Part shown: positions 15,124 through 28,201 of the stretch, in pieces
How positions within the stretch are numbered: position 1 is the first letter of the stretch
How the letters are laid out: the number at the start of each line of letters is the position of its first letter
Source of the DNA: Hybos culiciformis
Lineage: Eukaryota; Arthropoda; Insecta; Diptera; Hybotidae
Direction: 5' to 3'
Length of the DNA stretch: 64,000 nt
Assembly: GCA_964007475.1 (NCBI GenBank)
Contig: OZ023274.1
Coordinates: forward strand, 5,704,001 to 5,768,000
Notes under the pieces: model-generated
What the model was told of the DNA's origin: nothing
What the model saw: the letters and a program-made list of their open reading frames with translations, nothing else
Databases searched by the model: none
Program-made: the position numbers and the translations under genes

Positions 15124-18100
15124 GGTCAAGCAAGGAACACTCTATTTTCCAAATAGTCTATTTATGTGTAATAAAGGTTACAGACATTAAAAAATTAATT
15201 TTTAAAAACGACATTTAGATAGATTTAATTATTTTTATTATTTAAGTATTAACATTATTTAATTTCTTGTTTTTTAATGGCATTATTCTTACTATGAAAG
15301 AAATTTAATTTATTTTTGGCGCGAAACATTTTATACTTCCCGCATACATATATAAAAAAAAACTTGATTCGGATAAGATGCATTTTAGAAAAATTAAAAT
15401 GATTTTACAAATTCGAATTAATTATTTCTAATGATGTTTGTCTGACTCCAAAATATTTATATTTTCTATTTGCATAGCATTCAATGAAACATAATTTTCT
15501 AAATGGATTTATCTTGCGGTCACTTAAATTATATATAACAATTAGATGAGAGTATATAAGACAAAAAAAAAGGTTAAAAAGCACTCAACACCCGAAAATT
15601 TTAAAACAAAAACCCTTTTTTTTTTTTTTTTTGGTTTCTTGTATGAATTATCATCTCTAAAACTTAAATGAAATTGCTTGTGGCCATAAACAGAATTTTA
15701 ATAATAAGTTTTAAAAGAAATTAAAAATTATGTAATTATATCTAAAAAAAAAGAAAAAATTATTTCTTTTTTAAGTACCCTTTAATTGAAATTTATTGTT
15801 AAATTAATTTAGGAAACCAAACCCTTGAAAATGTATCAAGGGCTTACCATGAGTTTTTGTTTTTTTTTGTTGTAAAAATAAGAAAAAAAAAAAAAAAAAA
15901 AATTCACTTATTTTTATTAAAAAATAAAAACAAAATTATATTTTACACAAATTATTTTGAAGAAATTTTCTAGATGCAGTTGTGGGGGAAATTAAATTTT
16001 GTAAAAAAATAAACTTAAAACTTATTACTTAATACTTAAAAAAAACAAAATTCTGAAAGATGATTATATAGTCACAAACTATGTTTGTGGAAATTATTGC
16101 ATTTAAAATGGAGCTCATTTTACCCGAACCGATTTTTAGTAATTTTTTTTTCATATTTTTTGATATAAAATTGATGTTTTCAGAATAATATAGACATAAT
16201 TTCCACATTGATAGGTGTTTAATTTGATCCTTAGTTTTTCAAAGCTCGCCGCGTTGTTTACGAATCTACGACTTATTTTTATTCTAAAGACAGTAACGAA
16301 GTAATTATAATGACAGCAACTTAGCTACCTTAAAAATTTGCCATTTTTCCGTATACGCTCCAATTATCCTTCGAGTTATGTCTACTGCGTAAACATGAAA
16401 TATATAAACTTTACTCTCACTTTCTAAGCGCAATTAAACAAAAAAAAAAAAACCAAATATTTTATTAATGTTTTAGAAATTTAACAAAAAATTCAAAACA
16501 TTTTGTATCATTTTATTTCTTCTTATATATTACTTGTCTATATGTAATTAAAACATCAAAGTAATTAAATAAATATTTCTTTGTATCAATTAAATTCTTC
16601 CGAATGTAATAATTTTTGTTTTTTTCTTTTTTTTTGCTTTCTTGACTGTATTTGAAATATATATAATTTTTCATTCATTTTGCAATTTAGTTTTTTTTTT
16701 TTATTATTTTATTTTCCTGCATTTATTCATAATAATAATTTTTATAGAAGTACTGAACCTTGAACAAATTATTATTATTTTGGAATGATTCCAAGAAAAA
16801 GATAAAAAAAAAAAAATTCATAAAAAAAATTTAAATATTTCAAATAAAGCCAAAAATATTATAGATTTCAGATATACATATATACTTTTTTTTTTCTTAA
16901 TGCAAATAAAATAAAATAGATAAAATGAATATTCGATTTTATTTGAAAATTGAAAATTTTTTTTTTCGTTAAAAATATATAAAAAAAAAAATTTAAATCA
17001 AAGTTCAAGGGTGAAAAAAAAAATTATTCCACAAAATTAGATTTTAACTATATTGGGGGTGGATTGCATTTGATAGAAAAGGGTAACATGTTATTATGCT
17101 GATCTATGAACATTTCTCGGTTTTTCGGTTAACTTAGAAATTAAAAATGTATAAATGCTTTGCACAAAAGTGTATTCTAATTTCCAAATTTTGCAGGCTG
17201 CTTTAGAAATCAGGCTTTATATCAATTAAGCAGTAGTATCTGAGATCTACCTTAAACTCTACATATATATATATACAAATGAAAACATTGTCTGCAAAAA
17301 AACTACTTTCTATGAATAAAATGGTTGGTTTTTACTATAATAATAAATATACAAGTAATTACTATATGCAGACATATAATTTTATTTTTCAATTATCCTT
17401 CTATTGACCTCACTGACAACATTTCTATTTAAAATCTATAATTGGTATCGTCAGTAAAATATTTGTCACTAATTTTTAAATGTTTGAATGTGGTTGTAGA
17501 TTAACAATAATCACTGACTTGAAATACAAAATATAATAACATTATTAAAAATTTTTAAAATTTTTTTAATTTAAATTTAAAATAATAAATTAAACTTTTT
17601 ATCAAATTTTGGGCTAACTTTAAAATTTACTTCAATTTATCAGAACGCCAATAATATATTATATATATATACAATAAAAATCCTTTAATAAACATTATTT
17701 TTGAATAATTCAAACAAAAAACTATAGTTTTTTGTACTCATTAAATAAAGGCATTGAAACATTGAAAGATGTCCTTTAATATTTTATTTAGATCAAAAGT
17801 AATGAAATTTTTTTTAGTTTAAGGACGCGACAAAAGATTTTTAGAATTATGTTGACCATATTTTAATATTTAATCAGGAATGTATGCCAAAAATTTATCT
17901 TTTAATAACAGAACTATGTATTAAAGTAGTTCAAGTTAGTCTTTTGATTTAAAAACAGAAACAATTTACACAAAATATGTAAATATGTTTATTTTCATTT
18001 CCAAATACTTGGAGTTATTAACGAGAGCCAATAAAATGTTGTTACAAAGAGAATCCAGCTTATCGACGAACGTAAAATGTCAAACATTATATTTAGTATG

Positions 18101-19374
18101 AGAACTTTTTTTATTAATTTTTCTTCAAGTTTCTTAGAAATTTCAATTTATGTTTTCGCCTCAAATAATGTATAAAATTGTTTTTTTCGTATTTTCTAAA
18201 GAAAAAAATAGCTTTAATCTAAAGCACTGAACTTGAAGTTAATTGAATTTTAATATTCTTGTATTAAGAAACCTCCGGTGAACTTGTTGTTCAATTTTTT
18301 ATTAAGAACCTTTATACTATATTTTTTCTCAAATATTACGTGTAAATTAATGCTTAAGTCTCACAGTCTACCTTCAAAACTTGTTTTTTTTTTTTTTTAA
18401 ATAAAATTTTTTTTTTAAATTGTTTTATGATTTTTCACGTGGCGAATTTTCATTTTTTTTTTGTTTTATCTGGTCCTATTGGCAAAGCCTATAATATTAT
18501 TAAAAAAAATGCACTTGTTGTTTTTCATAATTAATTTTCAGGCATTAAGTATTTATTAAAAGTATTTATGCAAATAAAAATATTATAAATTTAATTATTC
18601 TCTTGTTGTTACGTCTGGGCCTACAATTTCATAATTAATTATATTGATATTCAATTTATATAGATTTTATTTTATTTTTTTTTATATATAGAACAATTAA
18701 TAATAATAAATTGTATGTAATATCTATAATTATTATTGTAACAATTTCATTTGAAATTTAAATAAAAATTGTTGTCAAGGATTAAGATTTTAATCGGTTC
18801 GAACGAATGTTTCATATTTATACAAAGTACGAATTCCAAAAATGTTATTATTAGGTATTTTTTTATAAACCTTTTTTTTTCAAAATAATTACATTTACAT
18901 TTTAAGGATTAATTTCATTTATTTTATAATAACCTTTACTTTTTCAAACATTGTGAAAATAAAATTAAAATTTAATATTTCCCGAAATTGTATGCATTCA
19001 GAAATTAAAAGTTACTTTCTACTTCTTAGAACCACGGTTTTAATAATTTAATTATGATTTTACAGGTATTTTTTATAAGGTCTCATAACATAATCTCATC
19101 GCTCGAAACTTAAGTTATGTATAATTCGGGGAATTAAGGAAAAAATTATTACCAATATGAATTTTATTTTTTCTTCAATGTAAATTCAAATAAATTTTCT
19201 TTTAAATACATAATAACCATTTTCATTTTTAATTCCCTTTTATGGTAATTTATGCTATTATTATTAGGATACTATTGTGTGAAAAATATTACGAATGAAT
19301 AGAAAAAAAGTTTCCTTTTTTCTTTACTTAAAATAAAAAAAATAAAAAAAATTCCTTGTTAAACATTTTTTTTT

Positions 19375-19467
19375 ATGGAAAGACTTGGTAATAGAATGCG
19401 ACAAGACACGCAATCGTTAACAGAGGATATCATTTTCAATGTATATGTATGTACCTCAGAACAATAA
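19375..19467 (+). CDS. Short coding-like ORF, 30 codons (speculative)
   Basis: The frame ATG-19375 to TAA-19467 begins MERLGNRMRQDTQ. It is polar and charged, unlike the F/K/I/N-rich chance frames around it. A poly-T run sits directly upstream, and an in-frame stop lies just before that, so the ATG is the only reasonable start unless the T run is a splice polypyrimidine tract. No domain or family is recognised. It could be a fragment of a dead gene. Confidence 0.15.
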   Translation: MERLGNRMRQDTQSLTEDIIFNVYVCTSEQ

Positions 19468-22400
19468 AATTTATTATCCTTTTTTAATGTTGTATATGAT
19501 ACTTATTTTTTTTTTGTTAATATTATTCGCCTACATTAAAGCAAAAAATTGATTACTTTTAAATACTGACTTAGGATTAGGTTGGTACAACATTGACTTA
19601 AAAGAACAAATGAAACTGAAAATAGAATATACAGGTATATTTGTGCTTGCTGAAAATTCTGAACATATAGAAAAATTAATATTTATTTTAATCTCAGCAA
19701 TAGTTCTTTTTCTTTCTGGCTTTAATAAAGGATGAGAAATTCTGGCATTACTTCAGAGCTAATACTGCACATATGTAGAAATATATTTAAGATTGTCATC
19801 GTATAGCGCACAATAAGGCTTACTGAAGTCCCAACTTAATTATTTATGAATATAAATTAAAGGTCTACTCTGTGGCTAATATTTTAGTATTTATCTCAGC
19901 TTATAAGAATTTAATTAAAATCTAATCTATGATCTAATTAAAATCTAATCAAGGAGGTTACTAACTTGAATAGAATTATTTTTTATTAAATGTTAGATCC
20001 AAATTTTTTTTTTAGCTTTGAATTATAGGTATAATGTTTGAATTTTTAGTTATAATGTTGGTTGTTTCTTAACAGTCTGAAGTGGAAAAAAAATAATATA
20101 ATTTGTTCAGAAAAAAATTACGTGTAATGCATATTAATGTGGCGGGCGGATTGAATATCAAGGAGGAATATGAAAATATAATAAATATAATAATATTTGA
20201 AAAAAAACAAAAAAAACATTCCTAATGGTGTGGAAAATTTGTTTAAATAATGTTTTTGGAAATATAAAACAACAAAGTAATAATTTATGCAATGAGATTA
20301 ATTGCTATTTAAAATGTTTCACTTAAATATGTTGTAATTTACTTTGATTCTTTTTTTATTTTAATATTTTTTTTATGCAATAATTACAGAATAAAGTTTT
20401 TTGAAACTTTGAAAGGATGGTAAAAAAAATTGTTATTCCTATAGTAAATATAATTCTTATTTAAGTAAAAGTTTTTTTTTTGCATATCATCTATAATAAT
20501 AAAGTATAGTAAGATATATGTCAAAATTTATTTAAAGGTTTGTATTAGTTTATTATGGAGAAAAATGAGAATTTTCCATAAGGAAATATGCCTAAAGTAA
20601 GTTAGCTCAATTAAAAGAAAATATTAGAAAGTAGAAGTTAGAGTATAAGTTAGAGTAGTTAGAGCCAAGGTTTAAAGTGCATTTCAAGAAAATACCAACG
20701 ATAAATTTGAAATAAAATAATTTTTAATATCCTTCGTACGAAAATATATATAAAAACATTTATGTAATATATGTACTGAATATTTTATATTCACATTACT
20801 GAATTCTTTTTTGATAAAAGCTTATATTCAGTCTTAAAATAATAAAAGTATATTTGTACAAAAATCAATGTGTTTATAAGGACTTAAAAAAAGATCATTT
20901 CATGCGAAATATTACTTACGTATAAGGTATATACATATGCTTACAATATATCGTTGTTGCAAAGAAGAATAAAATTTCCCCCAATTTTTTTTTTGAAAAT
21001 TTCATTTCAACTTAGTAACTCGCATTTTAATATTTATGGTTTTAATATTTTCTGAAGGCAAATATTATTACAAGAAATCCAATTAAATCTGTTAGGTATA
21101 TACATATAATACACCATTCATATTTAATTAACAAATACCATTAAATTATGAATTAGAATTACACTATGCAATTACACTCAAATACAGACAGGCAGGCACA
21201 CTTATATACCAAAAGTAAACATTTTAGGATTTCTTTTCTTTCCTTTTTTTTTTGTGTTATTTTATTTTCATTCTTAACTCTAATATTTTTGTAATTTATC
21301 CTTTCAAGAATAGAAATTACATTAAGAAAATTATATTATTGAGGAAAAGTTGTAGGGTGAGCTGATGGCTGAGGGAAATTAAATTTTCGTTTTTGTAAAT
21401 AGATTTCCTAAATATATAATTATTTATAAACTTATTTTTGAATCTGGAAGCTTATTTCCTTAAAAGTTTATACTAATTGCAAGGTTCTTTTTGCCCCGAA
21501 CTTGTAGTAGCAGGGTAAAAAAGAGCACTCTCTGATTATGACTCTGATTTTGACTGACTAGATGACTGACAAAATGACTGCATGTAAATTTTCAGCTTGT
21601 TTCATGTTATTCATACAGAAGCAGTTTAAAAAGAGAGTACTATAAAGCAAATAACTGGATTTGGAAGAAATTATGCGATAAAAAAAAATTTAGAAGGAAA
21701 TGAAAAGTTAAAATTGAAATTCACAAATATTATTATCAAAAAAAAAGAAAATCTCTATCTAAAAAGCATACATGTTTTGTCTTTTTGAATCCATTATTAT
21801 TTTTTTTCCTAACCACCAGCTGAAGGGTAGCAAATCTCTTTTATTTTTTTTTTGTGTAAATGAATTTTCATAATTTTCGTTCATTTTTATTAGTTTTTAA
21901 TTTTGGTGTTGTTGGTGAAACTTCTGTGCAAGATTTTTGTATTTAAATATATTTTTAAGTGTTTTTACAAATTTTTTAATTACAAAAATTAAATTTAATG
22001 TTGGTTTTGCAAGTATTTTAAAAAGGCTTTATGAAAGTTTTCGTGAATAGTTAAATTTTATTTGAAATAAAAAAAACAGAAATTAAATTAATCTTTAAAC
22101 TATGTTAATCTTAAAAATACAAATTTTAGTTTTTAATTAAAGGCTGATATATTTGTTTAGTTGACCGTTTAGTCCGGAAGTGTTAAACATCTAAGTTTTG
22201 GGCTGTGATTTAATTTCCTTTTTGACAACAGCAGTTCATAAATATAAACTCTATATTTGTAGAAAACTTATATACTGCCTACTTAATATTCAATGCTTGT
22301 AAGTTCTTCAAATGTCATTGGATTATATTTTTTAGTCCTACTGCAGACAATTTTCGCCCTTGCTCCTACAAGGCTTCTTAAACACATGTAATTATACTTA

Positions 22401-24043
22401 TTTTGCGTCACAAGAAAAAAGAAATCAAATTGTAATATTTAAAATAAAAAATTTGAATGCTGGTTTTTTTTAGCATAATTAAGCCAATGTATGAAAGAAA
22501 AAATTAATTTCTGAAAAATCCTAAATCGTTCTCATTTTATTTTTTTTGTGCCCAAATAAACTTGCAACTTATAGAATATTCGTTTTTAAATAAAAATTCA
22601 AAATAAACATTGAAAAAAAAAAACTTTTGATTTAACTCCAATAAATCTTAAAAGGATATCAATTTGATAGATCGAATTTTTTTATAAAAAAAAAATTTTA
22701 TTCAAAATTTCAGCACAAATAAAACTTTATAAAAAGCAAAAAAAAAGTTTGAAACTTTAATTAGATTCTTTCGATCATAATATTATTTCCTAGAAATGTT
22801 GAGAAAAAAATTATGCAGACAACTTTTATCTTCACTTGAATTACAAAAAACTCATGTATTCGGTTGTATTTTGATATGTTTTTTAGGAATTTTTATATTT
22901 ATGAATTCATAATTTGCATCCAAACAAGCATCGGTTTTCATCAAGATTGTAAAATATTGCTTCTAGCCAAAATATTATTCTTTAAAGATTTGCGCGTCAA
23001 TGTTATTAGAATTAACAAATAATTACCAATAATAATAAGACGTTGCTTTTTACATTTCTACAATGTAATTTTATTACAGAACTTAATTTTAAACAACCCG
23101 AAATCTTCCGTATTACCAACAAATTTCTGTATATGACCATAAGCCCAAAACAAACAAAAAGACACCTTAAAAGTTACAATTCCCAACTATACCTACTTTA
23201 TAGAAATTAAACTATTCTATGACTTGTATGTCCTAGATTATGTTTCCCTATCAAATGAATAATATTTTTCTGTATTCAGGACTTTTTTTTCTTCTTGGAT
23301 TAAAGTACTATTTCCTTTTTAAAAGAAAATCAATTCAGTTGACATTACAAAAAAAAAAGTTACTAACTTTTAACTTTTTAATACGAAAAAAATATAAGGT
23401 AAACATGAATTTATGTAAAAAAAAAGATATTCCATTTCTTTATGAATTAATACGTACATTACCTATATGTGTCATTTTATTTATGTTCAAAAACTTCAAA
23501 AAATTGTCTTTTATAACATCTAAAAGTACCCACACGAAAACAGGAAAAACAGCGGAAAATAATGAATAATTTTAAAAATAGTGGAAAATAAAATCTGTAT
23601 AGAAAATAAAGGATAATAAAACTTTGACAAACATTTATCGTGCTAAAAACATGAGCTAAAATCCATTTTTCATTTCATGTGAATTATGGAACAGTTTATG
23701 GCTCGTCATGTTTAAAGTAAGATTTGAAAGTCGTACCTGCTACCTATGTCCCGGAAAAAGTGTTTCATCCGAAATTAGGTCAAATGACTAATTTTCGTAA
23801 ATGCTTTTTAATATAAATTTAACACTTTTATCTTTTTTCTTGTTTTTATTTATTAACTTTATTAGCCATTGGCTTTATTTAATTCAATACATCTCATCTA
23901 ATCTCGTCAACTTAATAATATTCTACTCGAAGTTTTCTAAAAAAAAGGGCTAAGAATATTCTCCCACTACTAAATTTTGCTTTTAACTTTAACAAAGACT
24001 TCGTGAGGTACGCAATCACATTACTAGGCCGTTTTAATTTCTA

Positions 24044-24062
24044 TCCGTTCGTCCGTCCGTCT
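24044..24062 (+). repeat. Short CCGT microsatellite
   Basis: CCGTTCGTCCGTCCGTCTA is a decayed (CCGT)n tract, and it stands out as one of the few GC-rich spots in this part of the window. Confidence 0.6.
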
Positions 24063-25030
24063 ATCTCAATGTGTTGAAAGCTGGCTTTATAGTTCATTTA
24101 TGAGGTTCTGTATACTTTATTTTTTAATTTTTAATCTTAGAGAAAAAAGTGACCAGAAAAGAAAATTTAACAATATTTACAAATTGACAGATATAGAAGT
24201 AGAGAGGACCCTTTAGCAAAATAATACAGAAAAAGTTTTTGATATAAAAATTGGCAACAAATCAAAGTAAACTTTTTATTGGATAAGTTTGTTTTAAAAG
24301 TTTTTTTTTTATCTTATTTCTTACTGAAAATTGTAAATGTTTATAATTTTATTTGCTTTTAAATTAAATAAAGGTAAAAAGGACATGACATTTTAATTTT
24401 ATGAATTTTTGAACATATATGTTTGTATTTTTTTTAACACGTGAAATCAAATGAGTTGAAAATGTCAAGTTTTTTTTTTGGGAATTTATAATTTGTCTTC
24501 TTATAGTCGGTTCCGAAAAGTTTAGCCTTCAGAGTATTGGATTTAAGTTATAGTTTATTGTTGCTGATTTTTTCTTCAAAAATTAGCTTGTTTTTCTATT
24601 AAGCACGGTAATATAAGAAACCATAAGTTTCGTTATAGTTTTCGATAAATCAAATTTAGCTCTAATCAAATAAAATTTCAAATTATATATAATTCTAAAT
24701 ACTATTATTTTTTTTTTAATCTTATAAATTTACTAAGCATTTATATCCTCTTTTCGTTCGATTCCAATTTGAATAAAGTATGAAAGTCCAAATTGAAACA
24801 AGACATGAACATGAAGAGATCGATTAAATTTCATCATAAAATTTAATTGTTCCCTACATGGATTCTATAATTTCTTATAAAGTTAGTTATACGTGCAGTT
24901 CAATTATTGTTTTCAATTTAATTAAGTTTTTCATTTATACCCAATATTTGATGAAGCGAAATATAAAAATAGTTTTTTTTTATATATTTAATCTTGTTTT
25001 TCTCTTTTTTTGATTTTATGTACTCTGCAG

Positions 25031-25194
25031 GCGATTGTAACAAATGTATAGAAGGGAGTGTCAAAATGTATATTTCAGTTTCGTATAAGAATGAGTCAAA
25101 AAAAATTCTTCTATATTGGCCGCCGAAATATCAATTTTATGATTTCGATAGCGAAATGAAACAACTTCTAACAAAGTTATATTTTCTTTCTTAA
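25031..25194 (+). CDS. Candidate terminal exon, unknown protein
   Basis: A pyrimidine-rich stretch ending CTCTGCAG at 25030 is a good 3' splice site. It is followed by 54 open codons to TAA at 25192-25194. The segment begins GDCNKCIEG and later has LYWPPKYQF and DFDSEMKQLL, a balanced mix with Cys, Trp, Pro and acidic residues unlike chance frames here. The open frame extends upstream only through T-rich sequence to a TTG at 24994. I do not recognise a domain. It could be the last exon of a gene whose other exons I cannot find, or a relic. It lies 410 bp left of the transposon at 25606. Confidence 0.3.
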
Positions 25195-25544
25195 GAATTT
25201 TTGATTATGTTTGAAATAAGAATTATTTATAAATTCATTGGAAATCAAATTAATTTTTTTTGCTAAGTACGTACTAATACGTTTACCAACATGTCAAACA
25301 TTTATTTATTGAATTCTATTTATTTTATTTTGAATATGTATTTTCGATATCCCATTCATTAAATATTTTGATGATGTTGTGTACTTTACAAAATACCTCA
25401 TTTTAGTCACATAAAAGGACTTATAATACCTAATATGTACGAAAATAATAACTTGAATGAGATTAGACAAATTTGAATGTCAAAATCAATCATATTTCCA
25501 TTTCTATTCAATTGTCTACAGTTTGGTTTTAAAATTTTTATATT

Positions 25545-25564
25545 CACTATACTATAGTATAGTG
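25545..25564. repeat. 20-bp perfect palindrome
   Basis: CACTATACTATAGTATAGTG is its own reverse complement. It lies 41 bp to the left of the terminal-repeat element at 25606 and has no loop. Confidence 0.7.
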
Positions 25565-25605
25565 ACTATACCACACCATTATCTCTTCCATTTATGAAAA
25601 CTATA

Positions 25606-27156
25606 GGGTAAGAGTGGTACTCTTCGACACCTTAACGGAATTTGATAAAAATAGTATAATTTTCAACAGATTTTTATAAGTAATTTAAGTTTAAATCATA
25701 TTTTGGGATTTAACCTTTCAAATTAAATGATTTCTTCATCTAAATTACAAACAGATTTTAAATAATTTGCATTTAAAAAAAACACCTCTGAGTGGGATGC
25801 TTCGCCATATCCGAGGATGCTTCGACAATTGAAGGAATGCTTCAAAAGTTGTACGAATTTTTTTTACTTTAAAAAAAAATTTATTTCTTTTTATAATAAT
25901 TCAAAAAAATAACATTTGATAAAATAATATTAATTAATCAACAAAAATTAAATAAATCACATTCTGGGATTTTAGTAAACAAATAAAAATATTAATAGTC
26001 CAAGCATACCTTGTACCGATTGACAACGCATCCCACTTTTTTTTATTTTTTTTTTATCATAATACTCGTAAAAATGAAAAAATAATTAAATTATATATTA
26101 GAAATATTTTTAATAATATTTTTTCGACGATATAATAAAAAAATCATTATTCGAAATAAAACTAATAAATAAAAAAAAAAACTACTTCCTTTAAAAAATT
26201 ACATCGAAAATTAAAAAATCTTGTTTTTGTATTTGACATCTCCAAAAACATGTTCCTTCTAAGCTGCGCGGCCGCGCAACATTTTCAAATCTGCCGCGCA
26301 CTCGTTTTTATTATCCGCGCACAATAGATTTTATTCAAATTTTAAAAATATTGATACAAAATAATATATCTTCATATTTAAAGTACATACAACCCATATC
26401 AAACGATTGGGAGATCTTGTAACTTAAGAAGAAAAAGTTGGAGGGAAAAATACATAAATAAAAGTCTATCATACAATTTTTTAATATTTTTGTTATTTCT
26501 ATCAAAACTAAATCTAAAAATAGGATTGAAATTAATCATTTGGAATTTTTGATGCAAATAAAATCACATTTATTGTCTCGAAAAATTTTTGATTTAGAAG
26601 AAGTTTATCAATAGAAAAAGATAGACAGAAGTAAATGCTGTAGCACAAATTCCGTCGTTAATATTAAAGATTTTCTTTTATAAATTCAAATAATTAAGTT
26701 TTAAAAGAAAATTATAAGATGATATGTATGTAGATTATGAAATGTAATTTGAATAAAAATATAAAGTATAAATAATATGCTTTAATTTCTAATTCAATGC
26801 ATAACTTTAACTATAAATATGAATTATATAAGAGCGTGAACGAAAAAATTAATTACATAATAAATTAATTATCTAAATTAAATTTTTTTTTTATTAATTT
26901 TCATACAAATTCTCCGCTCACTAAATCTTGATCTGTAAATTTACCGCTCACGCCGCACTTTTTCCGCTCAGGCATTAAAAAAATTAGAGGGAACGTTGCT
27001 CCAAACACATGTTACCTGATTTAATGTTTTAGTGAGTCAATTTTAATTTAAAAGCTGCTAGATAAAACATTTACGACGAGCTTTTATCTCATTTATTTCG
27101 ATCGAAATTTGACAAAGTCAAATCATCCCGAGGGTCAGATGATACCATTCTTACCC
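25606..27156. mobile_element. Non-autonomous DNA transposon with GGGTAAGAG terminal repeats, interrupted
   Basis: The left end reads GGGTAAGAGTGGTACTC and the right end reads as the complement of GGGTAAGAATGGTATC, giving short imperfect terminal inverted repeats. TA follows or precedes both ends (25604-25605 and 27157-27158), suggesting a TA target. Internally there are repeated GATGCTTCG motifs (near 25798, 25815 and 25837), and a reverse-oriented GCATCCCAC near 26027. About half of its length is a later insertion, the hAT-like element at 26248-26998. No transposase frame is visible. I cannot assign the superfamily; a TA target would fit Tc1/mariner-like elements, but the ends are not diagnostic. 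Confidence 0.65.
26248..26998. mobile_element. hAT-like MITE nested in the GGGTAAGAG element
   Basis: The flanks CTCCAAAA (26240-26247) and CTCCAAAC (26999-27006) form an 8-bp duplication with one mismatch, the size made by hAT transposases. The left end has GTTCCTTCTAA and the right end has the complement of GTTCCCTCTAA at the same distance from the flank. Just inside the ends, a CCGC(G/T)CA motif recurs: CCGCGCA at 26272, 26294 and 26315, and CCGCTCA at 26914, 26944 and 26964. This fits the sub-terminal transposase-binding repeats of hAT elements. The GC-rich ends contrast sharply with the A+T-rich middle. It has no coding capacity. Confidence 0.75.
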
Positions 27157-27982
27157 TACTATGTTTTCCCCTCATTAAGTTTAACATCATTCTCATGAAA
27201 TTAATTAATCGTTTACCAAAATTGTGGTTAAAAGAAAAATTATAAAATTGATATTTATTTCAAAACTATATCAGAAATTAGAGCACGTTATAATCTTAAC
27301 AAATATTAAAGAAAACAAAAAAATACGAAATCAAGGTGTGGATGTGATTTGGAATTTTCCTTTTTCATTTTCAATTTCCAAACATCAAATTTTCACAAGT
27401 TTATGACTTTTTACTAAAAAAAAAATGTCCATATTTATAAAAATAATTTTCTTTTTTAATTTTCGTTGATAAAACGAACGATTGGATAGTCACTCCTAGA
27501 TTTTTAGTGAAAAGTTAATTTCAGGAAATTGCAATCTGTTTTATTATTATTAATTTTGATTAAAAAAAAAAAAAATGAAACTAAGAACCAGAAAAAGAGA
27601 ACTATGTAGTTATTTTACAACAGGTAAAAATCTAACACTTAACTTTAACATTGACATGCAATATAAATAAAAATTGTTTTTGTTTTGTCTGACCAACAAA
27701 CGTAACAGGGTGTTGATTCAACTGTTAGCTGAAGAAATTGCAATGAGGACTAGATTTTTTGACTGAAACTAAAACAAAAATGATTCAAAGTCCTTTTTTG
27801 TAATATCTTCGAAAAGAAAATAAAATTCGGTTCTACAAGGGGATTTAGTTAAAAATTGATACATAGATCGACTATAAAAGAATTTCCTAGAAAAGTTTTT
27901 AAATCGAAATGATGATAAGGTACATACTATTCTATATTTTTCTCACTTTATGACAATAATTGGCATGATACCCTAAGTATAA
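27157..27982. other. A+T-rich spacer, no gene seen
   Basis: Nothing is supported between the two elements here. The open frame at 27224-27406 starts with a non-ATG codon and has chance composition. Confidence 0.5.
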
Positions 27983-28201
27983 TCATAGATTAAGAATACA
28001 GAAAGATGGGAAGCTTCATACAATATTATTTTTGGTATTTTTAAGTCAATGTGTTAGTAAAACAAAATAAAATACGTGATAATTATCAATGTATGAAAAG
28101 AATTTTATTTAGTTTTACTAACACCTTCACAATAAAATACCAAAAAAGACTGAAAAAATGTTGTATGAAGCTTCCAATCTTTCTGTATTCTTAATCTATG
28201 G
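27983..28201 (+). mobile_element. 219-bp MITE, family A copy 1
   Basis: The ends are inverted repeats of about 40 bp built on CATAGATTAAGAATACAGAA and GGAAGCTTCATACA. TATAA flanks both sides (27978-27982 and 28202-28206), suggesting a 5-bp target duplication. The interior is also partly self-complementary around GTTAGTAAAAC / GTTTTACTAAC and GATAATTATC. A second copy of the same length, in opposite orientation, lies at 51491-51709. There is no open frame. Confidence 0.85.

Larger units (their letters stand above)
14427..24993. other. A+T-rich intergenic block with few short coding-like ORFs
   Basis: No gene is securely supported across this block. It holds many homopolymers, for example poly-A at about 15883-15902. 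Two short ATG frames (15034-15123 and 19375-19467) have less biased codons and are listed separately. The 109-codon frame at 23240-23569 is dominated by F, K, L and I and I regard it as chance. A short CCGT run lies near 24044-24062. Confidence 0.5.

Noticed and set aside
23240..23569. 109-codon open frame with a hydrophobic start
   Set aside because: Composition is dominated by F/L/K/I from T- and A-runs; no signal-peptide pattern followed by a plausible mature protein.
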